Shown one piece after another: positions 14,790 through 22,068 of a stretch of DNA of 64,000 nt. Both the position numbers and the translations under genes were made by a program. Source of the DNA: Tabrizicola_A sp964393035 (GTDB taxonomy: Bacteria > Pseudomonadota > Alphaproteobacteria > Rhodobacterales > Rhodobacteraceae); NCBI GenBank assembly GCA_964393035.1, contig CAYMRX010000002.1:310001-374000 (forward strand). Reading direction: 5' to 3'. Every line of letters begins with the position of its first letter. Position 1 is the stretch's first letter. Under the pieces are notes generated by a model. It was not told where the DNA came from and did not search any database. It was given only the letters and a program-made list of their open reading frames with translations.

Positions 14790-15998
14790 ATGCCAATCGA
14801 ACGTCCGCAACAATACCGCTTCCACCAAGGCGACCGGGTTCTGCCCTTTGCCGCATCGGAATACGACGCCCGCATCGCGGGGCTGCGCGAGATCATGGAG
14901 GTGCATGGCGTTGACGCCTGCGTCTTCACCTCGATGCACTCCATCGCCTATTACTCGGGCTTTCTTTACTGCTCCTTCGGCCGCCCCTATGGTCTGGTCG
15001 TCACCCGCACCGAATGTGTGACCATTTCGGCCGGCATCGACGCCGCCCAACCGTGGCGCCGCAGCTATGGCGACAGCATCACCTATACCGATTGGCAGCG
15101 TGACAATTACTGGCGCGCGGTTTGCTCGGTGACGGGCGAGGGCAAGGTGATCGGCTGCGAGGCCGACCATTTGACGCTGGTGCAGTCTGAAAAGCTGAAC
15201 GCGTTCCTGAAACCGAAAAAGGGAGTCGACATCTCGCGCGCGGCGATGGAGCAGCGGATGATGAAATCCGAGGCCGAAATCGCTCTGATCCGCCATGGGG
15301 CCAATGTCGCAGATGTCGGCGGCTTTGCCATCCGTGAAGCGGTGAAAGAAGGCGCACGCGAGATCGACATCGCCATGGCGGGCCGGGATGCGATGGAATT
15401 GGAAATCGCCAAACGCTTCCCCGATGCCGAATACCGCGACACCTGGGTTTGGTTCCAGTCGGGGATCAACACCGATGGGGCGCATAACCCGGTGACGGCG
15501 CGGAAACTGCAGCGCGGGGATATCCTGTCGCTGAACACCTTCCCGATGATCTCGGGCTATTACACCGCGCTGGAACGCACCATGTTCGTGCGTGAATGTG
15601 ATGCGGCCAGCCGCCGGATCTGGGATATCAACGTGGCCGCCCATGAATATGGCATCAGCCTGCTGAAACCCGGTGCCTCTTGCGCCGAGGTGACGCACAA
15701 GCTGAACACCTTCTTCGAGGAACATCAGGTGCTGCAATACCGCACCTTCGGCTATGGCCATTCCTTCGGCGTCCTGTCGCATTACTACGGCCGCGAGGCG
15801 GGGCTGGAACTGCGCGAGGATATCGACACCGTGCTGGAGCCGGGCATGGTGATCTCGATGGAACCGATGCTGACCATTCCCGAAGGCCAACCCGGCGCCG
15901 GGGGCTACCGCGAGCATGACATTCTGATCATCACGGAAGACGGCAACGAGGATATCACCAAATATCCCTATGGGCCGGAGTTCAACATCGTTGGCTGA
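14790..15998 (+). CDS. creatinase (creatine amidinohydrolase), M24 family
   Basis: The gene encodes 402 residues, matching the roughly 403 of Pseudomonas creatinase. The enzyme splits creatine into sarcosine and urea. It has the pita-bread M24 fold without metal. The N-terminal domain shows FLYCSFGRPYGLVV and YTDWQRDNYW, and the catalytic base His232 lies in NTDGAHNPVTARK at exactly the position known for the Pseudomonas enzyme. Further conserved segments are LNTFPMISGYYTALERTMF, YRTFGYGHSFG and MVISMEPM. These segments are nearly identical to creatinase and unlike proline dipeptidases. No sarcosine oxidase or creatininase gene is adjacent. GAGG lies 8 bases before ATG. A terminator follows at 16048. 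Confidence 0.88.
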   Translation: MPIERPQQYRFHQGDRVLPFAASEYDARIAGLREIMEVHGVDACVFTSMHSIAYYSGFLYCSFGRPYGLVVTRTECVTISAGIDAAQPWRRSYGDSITYTDWQRDNYWRAVCSVTGEGKVIGCEADHLTLVQSEKLNAFLKPKKGVDISRAAMEQRMMKSEAEIALIRHGANVADVGGFAIREAVKEGAREIDIAMAGRDAMELEIAKRFPDAEYRDTWVWFQSGINTDGAHNPVTARKLQRGDILSLNTFPMISGYYTALERTMFVRECDAASRRIWDINVAAHEYGISLLKPGASCAEVTHKLNTFFEEHQVLQYRTFGYGHSFGVLSHYYGREAGLELREDIDTVLEPGMVISMEPMLTIPEGQPGAGGYREHDILIITEDGNEDITKYPYGPEFNIVG

Positions 15999-16047
15999 AC
16001 CGCACCGCGGGCTTTTGCGCCTGCGGGAAAACGCCCAAGCAAACGGC

Positions 16048-16079
16048 AAGGGCCGGGGAGGCATCCCCCGGCCCTTTTT
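16048..16079 (+). terminator. rho-independent terminator after creatinase
   Basis: AAGGGCCGGGG and the complementary CCCCGGCCCTT form a long GC stem around the AGGCATC region, ending in a run of five T (16074-16078). Confidence 0.85.
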
Positions 16080-16217
16080 CACATTCCGCTGCCAGCCCAC
16101 CAGCCCGCCCTTCCCGCCACGCCCCCGGCTTTTCTTTTTTCCACCTTGCGCGCCCTCTTGACGCAAGGGGTAGCACGCGGCTTTGGTTCCAAAACCTGCC
16201 ATTTCCCGAGATTAGTC

Positions 16218-17324
16218 ATGTCCCCGATTCTCCGCCTTTTGGCGCTTGTGTGTTTCTCTATGCTTTCCGCCTGCTCATCCCCCCCTTCGGAAGAAGCCAT
16301 GGCTGCGGCCTCGCGCGCGCCCGGTTATGGGGCGGTGGATGATGAAGGTTTCCATATCGAGGCGGTCGAGGCACGGCATCTGGCCGGCGGGCGCGCGCGA
16401 GCCGAGGTCGCCTACCATGGCCCGGAAGCGCCGGGAACCATCGTGGTCGATACCTTCGCCCGCAAGCTTTACCATGTGCAGGAGGGTGGCCGCGCGATGC
16501 GCTATGCCGTCGCCGTCGGGCGTGAGGGACTGTCGTTCCGCGGCGCGGGCGTGATCGGGCGCAAGGAAAAATGGCCGTCCTGGCAGCCCACAGCCAATAT
16601 GGTGCGCACCCGCCCCGATCTCTACGCCGCCTATGCCGGAGGCATGGCGGGGGGGCTTGATAACCCCTTGGGCGCGCGCGCGATGTATCTTTACCGCGGG
16701 GGGCGCGACACCATGTTCCGCATCCATGGCACGATCCAGAATGCCACCATCGGCCACGCCACCAGCGCGGGCTGTATCCGGCTGTTCAATCAGGACGCCA
16801 TTTATCTTTACGACCAGATTGAAACCGGCGCCAAGGTGAAGGTGCGTTCGAAAGAGGAAAGCCTGGAACTGGAAGGCCCCTATATGGATGACGCTTGGGG
16901 CTTTGCCGTTCCGGCCACCCCCGAAAATGAGGCCCGGCTGGAGACAGACAAGATCGCCAAGGCCGAACAGGAAGCCGCCGAGGCCAAAGCCGCCGAGGAA
17001 GCCGCCGCCAAGGCCGCGGCCGATGCGGCCGCCTATGCCGCGATGACGGATGCGGAAAAAGCCAAGGCCGACGCGAAAGCGGCGAAAGAAAAGGCCAAGG
17101 CAGAAGCTTTGGCTGCAAAGGAAAAAGCCAAGGCCGAAGCACTGGTCGCCAAGGAGAAAGCCAAGGCGGAGGCTTTGGCCGCCAAACAGGCCGCCGCCGA
17201 AGAAAAAGCTGCGGCCAAGATCGCCAAAGACGCCGCTGCCGCCGAAAAGAAGCGGCTGGCGGCCTGCACCCGCAAGGGCATTGCCGAAAAGGACTGCCCG
17301 CCGCTTGAGGCTGCGAACGGCTGA
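16218..17324 (+). CDS. YkuD L,D-transpeptidase lipoprotein with long Ala/Lys/Glu tail
   Basis: The gene encodes 368 residues from ATG 16218, which starts the signal peptide MSPILRLLALVCFSMLSAC with a lipobox ending at Cys19; a longer frame upstream adds no export signal. The YkuD domain spans about residues 72-210, with RIHGT (168-172), His180 and the catalytic Cys186 in SAGCIRLFN, so peptidoglycan cross-linking or attachment of a protein to peptidoglycan is expected in the periplasm. From about residue 245 to 350 the protein is a repetitive Ala/Lys/Glu helix (KEKAKAEALAA and variants), like the TolA spacer. This could span the periplasm or bind the cell wall. The tail ends with two cysteines near CTRKGIAEKDCPP. 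Confidence 0.88.
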   Translation: MSPILRLLALVCFSMLSACSSPPSEEAMAAASRAPGYGAVDDEGFHIEAVEARHLAGGRARAEVAYHGPEAPGTIVVDTFARKLYHVQEGGRAMRYAVAVGREGLSFRGAGVIGRKEKWPSWQPTANMVRTRPDLYAAYAGGMAGGLDNPLGARAMYLYRGGRDTMFRIHGTIQNATIGHATSAGCIRLFNQDAIYLYDQIETGAKVKVRSKEESLELEGPYMDDAWGFAVPATPENEARLETDKIAKAEQEAAEAKAAEEAAAKAAADAAAYAAMTDAEKAKADAKAAKEKAKAEALAAKEKAKAEALVAKEKAKAEALAAKQAAAEEKAAAKIAKDAAAAEKKRLAACTRKGIAEKDCPPLEAANG

Positions 17325-17339
17325 TCCATGGCCCCATGC

Positions 17340-17373
17340 AAAAAGGCCCGGAGAGCGATCTCCGGGCCTTTTT
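17340..17373. terminator. bidirectional rho-independent terminator
   Basis: A perfect 15-base stem (AAAAAGGCCCGGAGA with TCTCCGGGCCTTTTT) and a GCGA loop has A and T runs on both sides. It serves the L,D-transpeptidase gene (plus) and the cupin gene (minus), which converge here. Confidence 0.95.
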
Positions 17374-17388
17374 CTTTGCCGATTTCGA

Positions 17389-17730
17389 CTATTCCACGAT
17401 CACATAGTCTTTGAGCGTGGTTTCCACACAGTCCCATGTGCCCTCAAAGCCGGGGCGAATGATGAAACTGTCCCCTGCCCGCAGATGGGTCACCGTGCCA
17501 TGCTGGTCGGTCAGGATCGAATGGCCTGAATGGATATAGACATATTCCCACTCGGCATAGCTGATGCGCCATTTGCCGGGCGTGGTTTGCCACATGCCCG
17601 CATAAAGCCCGGCCTTGTCTTCGCGCGACCATGTGCTGTGGACAGGGTCGCCCGCCAACACTTTTGCCGGGTCGGGGCGTGACACCTCCGGGATGATCCC
17701 ATCGCGGGTAACCTGTTCAACAAGCAACAT
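17389..17730 (-). CDS. cupin-domain protein (Cupin_3/DUF861 type)
   Basis: The gene encodes 113 residues. ATG 17730 has AAGGAGG five bases upstream; the longer open frame across panB is antisense. It has a single cupin barrel: GMWQTTPGKWRISYAEWEYVYIHSGHSILTD, then AGDSFIIRPGFEGTWDCVE. This pattern (W.Y.E.EY.YI..G and G..F.I.PGF.G.W) is that of the small Cupin_3 proteins related to ureidoglycine aminohydrolase C-terminal domains and of many unknowns. It may be a small-molecule binding or metal-binding protein; the histidine set of metal cupins is incomplete. It is divergent from panB with 174 bases between them. Confidence 0.8.
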   Translation of the reverse strand: MLLVEQVTRDGIIPEVSRPDPAKVLAGDPVHSTWSREDKAGLYAGMWQTTPGKWRISYAEWEYVYIHSGHSILTDQHGTVTHLRAGDSFIIRPGFEGTWDCVETTLKDYVIVE

Positions 17731-17904
17731 AACGGCCTCCTTTTGCCATGGTCGCAGTTGGGCAGGTGGCCGATGGCAGGTCAAGAGCCTGCCGTCGCCG
17801 CATTGCAGCGTAATTTTCTTGCGAATAGGGTTGGGCTGTGCCCATATGTCGGGCAGAATCTCCCCGCCCGAGACGGGCAAGACCTCCATGGCCCGGAGCC
17901 GATG

Positions 17905-18741
17905 ATGAGCGCCTCCTCCCCCCTTCGATCTGTCCTGCCGCCGGATATCCGCGCCCGCAAAGGCACGGAGCCTTTGGTGGTGCTGACCGCCTATACCACG
18001 CCGATGGCGCGGCTGGTGGACGCGCATTGCGATGTGGCGCTGGTGGGGGATTCGGTTGGCATGGTGCTGCATGGCCTGCCCTCGACCCTGGGCGTGACCA
18101 TGGAGATGATGATCCTGCATGGCCGCTCTGTGGTCAAAGGCTGCCAAAAGGCGATGGTGGTGATCGACATGCCCTTTGCCAGCTATGAGGAAAGCCCTGC
18201 ACAGGCCTATCGCAATGCCGCACGGCTGATGGCGGAAACCGGCGCCCCTGCGGTCAAGCTGGAAGGCGGCGCGCATATGGCCGAAACCATTGCATTTTTG
18301 ACCAAACGCGGCGTGCCGGTCATGGCGCATATCGGGCTGACGCCACAGGCGGTAAACACGCTGGGCGGCTATAAGGTGGTCGGTCGCGAAGATGAGGCCG
18401 ACCGCGTGATGGCCGATGCGCTGGCCGTTCAGGCCGCCGGGGCCTTTGCCGTGGTGTTGGAAAAAGTGCCGATGGGGCTGGCCGGCCGCATCACCGCGGC
18501 GCTGGACATCCCCACCATCGGCATCGGCGCAGGTTCGGCCTGTGATGGTCAGGTCTTGGTGATCGACGACATGCTGGGCCTTTTCACCGAGTTCCGCCCG
18601 AAATTCGTCAAACGCTATGCCGAACTGGGCAAAACCGCAGATGAGGCGATTGCCGCCTATGCCGCCGATGTGCGGACCCGCGCCTTTCCCGCTGCCGAAC
18701 ATGGCTTCCCCGATGTTTTGCCTGTGAAAGCCACAAAATGA
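17905..18741 (+). CDS. panB: 3-methyl-2-oxobutanoate hydroxymethyltransferase
   Basis: The gene encodes 278 residues and is the first step of pantothenate synthesis, converting alpha-ketoisovalerate to ketopantoate with methylene-tetrahydrofolate. Of two consecutive ATG codons at 17902 and 17905, the second was chosen because GGAG lies six bases before it. Family motifs are present: LTAYTTPMARLVD, VGDSVGMVLHG (metal-binding Asp), VVIDMPFASY, AVKLEGG, MAHIGLTPQ, and the catalytic Glu in VVLEKVP. Its stop overlaps the panC start by ATGA, giving a two-gene operon. Confidence 0.96.
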   Translation: MSASSPLRSVLPPDIRARKGTEPLVVLTAYTTPMARLVDAHCDVALVGDSVGMVLHGLPSTLGVTMEMMILHGRSVVKGCQKAMVVIDMPFASYEESPAQAYRNAARLMAETGAPAVKLEGGAHMAETIAFLTKRGVPVMAHIGLTPQAVNTLGGYKVVGREDEADRVMADALAVQAAGAFAVVLEKVPMGLAGRITAALDIPTIGIGAGSACDGQVLVIDDMLGLFTEFRPKFVKRYAELGKTADEAIAAYAADVRTRAFPAAEHGFPDVLPVKATK

Positions 18742-19577
18742 CACGCATCATCCGGACAGTGGCCGAGTTGCGCCCTATCGTGCGCGGCTGGAAGGCGGCA
18801 GGCGAACTGGTCGGCGTGGTGCCGACCATGGGCGCCTTGCATGACGGGCATCTGTCGCTGGCCCGCGCCGGCAAGCAAGAGTGCGAACGCGTCATCACCA
18901 CGATCTTCGTGAACCCCAAGCAGTTCAACAATCCCGACGATCTGAAGAAATATCCCCGCACCGAGGAGGCGGATGTCGCCCTTCTGTCCAGCGTGGGCGT
19001 CGATGTGGTCTTCATTCCCCAGCCCGAGGAGGTTTACCCCGACGGCTTCATCACCACGGTCTCTGTCGGCGGCGTGTCGGAACCGTTGGAAGGCCGGATG
19101 CGGCCGGGGCATTTCGACGGGGTGGCCACGGTGGTGACCAAGCTGTTCGGCATGACCATGGCCGACCGCGGCTACTTTGGCCAGAAAGACTGGCAGCAAT
19201 TGCAGGTCGTCTTGCGGCTGGTGCGCGATCTGAACTTGCCGATCCACATCGTCGGCTGCGAAACCATCCGCGAGGCGGACGGCTTGGCGATGTCGTCACG
19301 CAATGTCAGGCTGACGGCACAGGGCCGCGCGGTTGCCGGGGTTCTCTATTCGGCCATCACCGCCGCAGCCGATGATATCCGCGCCGGGCAATCCGACCGC
19401 ATGGCAATCCGCGAGGCCGCCGAAAAGGTGCGCGCCGCCGGGTTTGACCGGGTGGAATATATCGAATTGCGCGACGCCGAAACGCTGATGCCCTCTGATG
19501 ACCCGCAAAAGCCGCGCCGGATGCTGGCGGCGGCCTGGCTGGATGGCGTGCGGCTGATCGACAATATCCCGGTCTGA
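18738..19577 (+). CDS. panC: pantothenate synthetase (pantoate-beta-alanine ligase)
   Basis: The gene encodes 279 residues and joins pantoate and beta-alanine with ATP. It shows the nucleotidyltransferase HIGH-like motif in PTMGALHDGHLSL (residues about 28-40), the FVNPKQF segment, the pantoate site around GVATVVTKLFG and GQKDWQQLQ, and the KMSKS-like MSSRNVRL. ATGA overlap with panB implies co-translation. No clear terminator is seen before the next gene cluster starting at 19723. Confidence 0.97.
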   Translation: MTRIIRTVAELRPIVRGWKAAGELVGVVPTMGALHDGHLSLARAGKQECERVITTIFVNPKQFNNPDDLKKYPRTEEADVALLSSVGVDVVFIPQPEEVYPDGFITTVSVGGVSEPLEGRMRPGHFDGVATVVTKLFGMTMADRGYFGQKDWQQLQVVLRLVRDLNLPIHIVGCETIREADGLAMSSRNVRLTAQGRAVAGVLYSAITAAADDIRAGQSDRMAIREAAEKVRAAGFDRVEYIELRDAETLMPSDDPQKPRRMLAAAWLDGVRLIDNIPV

Positions 19578-19639
19578 TCCGGGCCTTCGACTCCTGCTAT
19601 TCCGATTGCGGCGCCCCTTGCTTTGCGCAAGGATGGGCC

Positions 19640-19690
19640 ATGCAATTTTTTGCCTTCAAGGCGATGCAATTATGTAAATCACCATTACAT
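19640..19690. promoter_or_regulatory. direct and inverted repeats in front of the coiled-coil/AAA operon
   Basis: ATGCAATT occurs twice (19640-19647 and 19664-19671), and ATGTAA (19672-19677) with TTACAT (19685-19690) forms a perfect inverted repeat with a 7-base spacer. All lie within the 145 bases before the 19723 gene, in a locally AT-rich stretch, so an operator is plausible. Confidence 0.4.
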
Positions 19691-19722
19691 CGTCTGGCAT
19701 ACCAGTTTACGAGGAGAGCCCG

Positions 19723-20796
19723 ATGGCCGATTTCGACGCGCAGATTCAGGAAAGCCAGAAGACCATCGCCGAGGCCCAGGCCAAGATTTCCGCGATCACC
19801 ACCAAGATCGAGGCAGGCCGTGCCAAACTGGAGGCAGGCGAAGCAGCAATCGACATCGAAAATGCCACGCTGGAGGATGTGCACAAGCACACCGACCTGA
19901 TGAATGCCAATATCGCCGAGCTTATCATGGGGCTGGATGATGTGACGGCGGGCTTTTCCAAAGACTTTGACGAGATGCGGTCCAAAACCGGGATGGAAAG
20001 TTTCATCGGCATCTTCTCCACCGCCAAATCGGAATCCATGCGGCAGGAACGGCTGCGCACCGCCTCGATCGACGACAAGTTGCAAGACCTGATCGCCAAG
20101 TCGGATGTGATCGTGAAACTGTTGCAGGGCCAGTTGGACCTGTTGAACACGCAGAAAGCCAAAGTCGAACTCAACCTCGGCGACACGCTGTCACAACGCG
20201 AAACCACGGTGACCGCGCTGGAGACGCTGCGGGCCGAGATTGCCGCCCTGGACCCGCGCATCATCGAACTGGAAAACAAGATCAGCGTGGAACAGGACGC
20301 CGCCGCGCGCACAAAACTGGAAACCGATCTGGCCGCACTGAATGCGACATACAATGCGCTGGTTCAGGATGAACAGGTGCATCTGGCAAAAAGCCAAACC
20401 CTTGAACGCTATATCGAAAAGGGCAAGACTTGGGTCGATAGCCTGACCAATCAGGCCGCAACCCAGCTCGTCCTCATCAACAAGCTGCAAACCGACACCA
20501 AACAGCGCGTGGTGCTTTATGATGCGCTGACCAGCAGCTTGAAAACCGCCCAGCAGCAGGACGTCGCCCACCGGATCAACGAAATCGGCGTCAAGACGGA
20601 TCAAGAAGCACAGGCCGCCATGTCGGCCATTGGCGCGGCCACCAACGACAAGATGGCCGACATGCTGGAGGCGCATGAGGGCCACATGGTCTTTGCCCGC
20701 CAGATTCTGGAACAAAAGGCCAAGGCAGACGAACGCTTTGCCCGCCGCTTTGCCGCCATTGTCGAAAAGCACGACAAGAACGCCTATGGGGGCTGA
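19723..20796 (+). CDS. long coiled-coil protein, first gene of an uncharacterised operon
   Basis: The gene encodes 357 residues. The ATG at 19723 follows GAGGAG with a 7-base spacing. Almost the entire sequence is predicted helical and rich in Ala, Glu, Lys, Gln and Leu with heptad-like spacing: MADFDAQIQESQKTIAEAQA at the N-terminus, a central LLQGQLDLLNTQKAKVELNL and a late helix around HMVFARQILEQKAKADERF. There is no signal peptide or transmembrane segment. The arrangement is superficially like TelA/KlaA toxic-anion resistance proteins or PspA-type scaffolds, but I cannot assign either family from sequence reading. It is followed two bases later by a GTG-started gene and belongs with a AAA ATPase and DUF1523 membrane protein downstream. 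Confidence 0.85.
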   Translation: MADFDAQIQESQKTIAEAQAKISAITTKIEAGRAKLEAGEAAIDIENATLEDVHKHTDLMNANIAELIMGLDDVTAGFSKDFDEMRSKTGMESFIGIFSTAKSESMRQERLRTASIDDKLQDLIAKSDVIVKLLQGQLDLLNTQKAKVELNLGDTLSQRETTVTALETLRAEIAALDPRIIELENKISVEQDAAARTKLETDLAALNATYNALVQDEQVHLAKSQTLERYIEKGKTWVDSLTNQAATQLVLINKLQTDTKQRVVLYDALTSSLKTAQQQDVAHRINEIGVKTDQEAQAAMSAIGAATNDKMADMLEAHEGHMVFARQILEQKAKADERFARRFAAIVEKHDKNAYGG

Positions 20797-20798
20797 AG

Positions 20799-21920
20799 GT
20801 GGCAGAGGTGAAAGAGCTTCTCGTCTCTGACCATGCCGAGCTTTCCGACGGCGCGGTGGTGCGGCGCTATTTTGCGAAGTTTGAACGCATCACCGGGCAC
20901 CTTCTTCGCGTCGCAGCAGAGGTCGAGGCCGAAGGCAAACTGACCCGAACCGAGGCGCATATCCTTGGTCGCTACCTTTCGGCGCTCAATGGCACCTTCA
21001 AGGCGCTGTCCAACAAATACCTGATGACCGGCCGCGCCGATACCGCGCCGCGCCTTACCTTTGATCGGCACGAGTCCGGCTTTCCCGTGGCGCAGGAGTT
21101 GATGGCGATGGCTCTGGATGCGGCACAGGTGCAAAAGCACCTTGGCGGCATGGCATCTCAGGTCGAGATCAAAGACCGCATGGTGCGCCAGATCGTGCGC
21201 GACCTGACCGTACCAACGGCCTTGCAATTCGCCCTCAGCCAACGCCTTTACTACGAGGCTCTGGCAACCGGGGGCCTCTTTTGGGCCCGCAACGACCCGG
21301 ACGCCCAATTCATCGCCGATATCGGGGAACGGCGGCATTTCCTGATCCATTGGGCAGTCTGGGATGCACAAACCAATCTGCCGGTCGTCTATCTCTTTGA
21401 CGTGCAGGATTCGGGCCGCAAGCCCCTGCCCAACGACGATCGCCGCTGGCCCTTGGTGCAACAGGGGTTGATGGCGCAATCGGTGACCGGGCTGAAACTG
21501 TTGACCATGGCGCAGGGCTTCGACAAGGATTTTGAGGCCCTCCACCCCAAACGCCTGCGCCGCCTGACGCTTGGCCCGATGCACAGCCAGGACTTCACCC
21601 TGCAATCCGGCCCGATCTCGCAGGTGTTGCAAGCCGCCAACGCGCCCGACGGGCAGGATTGGGCACTCGTCTGGACGGTCGAAGATATCCTGTCGGACCG
21701 CGAGGAAGACGTGAAGGACGGCTGGTTCTCCACCGCCAACCGCCAGATCTGGAAGCTTGACCCGGTGCATGGCATCGACAGCGGCACCACCAACACCGAG
21801 CGCATGGTGATCCTGCCCGAACCCGTATTTCAGGCCATGGTAGAGGTCGCGGCGCCGGGCCTGCGCCCCTATCGCAAATTCGTGGTGGGGGCGGCGGGCC
21901 AGATCATCCCGGCGGTGTGA
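20799..21920 (+). CDS. conserved hypothetical protein, second gene of the operon
   Basis: The gene encodes 373 residues and starts with GTG at 20799, two bases after the preceding stop. I do not recognise the family. The N-terminal third is helical (AHILGRYLSALNGTFKALSNKYLM). The central part reads as a mixed alpha/beta domain with strands such as HFLIHWAVWDA and LPVVYLFDVQD, followed by a segment with WALVWTVEDILSD and a C-terminal LRPYRKFVVGAAGQIIPAV. There is no export signal, transmembrane helix or obvious catalytic motif. Tight spacing with the coiled-coil gene suggests a joint complex. A palindromic repeat element lies between it and the ATPase gene, so transcription may be modulated there. 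Confidence 0.8.
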   Translation: MAEVKELLVSDHAELSDGAVVRRYFAKFERITGHLLRVAAEVEAEGKLTRTEAHILGRYLSALNGTFKALSNKYLMTGRADTAPRLTFDRHESGFPVAQELMAMALDAAQVQKHLGGMASQVEIKDRMVRQIVRDLTVPTALQFALSQRLYYEALATGGLFWARNDPDAQFIADIGERRHFLIHWAVWDAQTNLPVVYLFDVQDSGRKPLPNDDRRWPLVQQGLMAQSVTGLKLLTMAQGFDKDFEALHPKRLRRLTLGPMHSQDFTLQSGPISQVLQAANAPDGQDWALVWTVEDILSDREEDVKDGWFSTANRQIWKLDPVHGIDSGTTNTERMVILPEPVFQAMVEVAAPGLRPYRKFVVGAAGQIIPAV

Positions 21921-21933
21921 TCGGGGCAACCCG

Positions 21934-22022
21934 CCGGGGGTCTCCCCCCGGACCCCCGGAGTATTTCAGAAGGCGCAAGCCCAAGGGGGGACATCAAAGG
22001 ATTTGCGCCTTTCCAAATACTC
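21934..22022. repeat. palindromic intergenic repeat element, copy 2
   Basis: The element has the same plan as 6211-6300: a GC hairpin (CCGGGGG-TCT-CCCCCCGG), then ACCCCCGGAGTATTT, AAGGCGCAAGCCCAA, a variable centre, and the right arm AGGATTTGCGCCTTT followed by CCAAATACTC. The right arm and flanking CACCTT are nearly identical to copy 1, while the loop and GC stem differ with base pairing preserved. It is inserted within the coiled-coil/AAA operon. Confidence 0.8.
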
Positions 22023-22068
22023 ACCTTGGCAACGGCAGGGTTGAGGAGCAGGTGTTAGAGGTAAGCGA

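Noticed and set aside
17731..18744. Minus-strand extension of the cupin frame across panB
   Set aside because: Antisense of panB; the ATG at 17730 has an AAGGAGG ribosome binding site and gives a normal-sized cupin.
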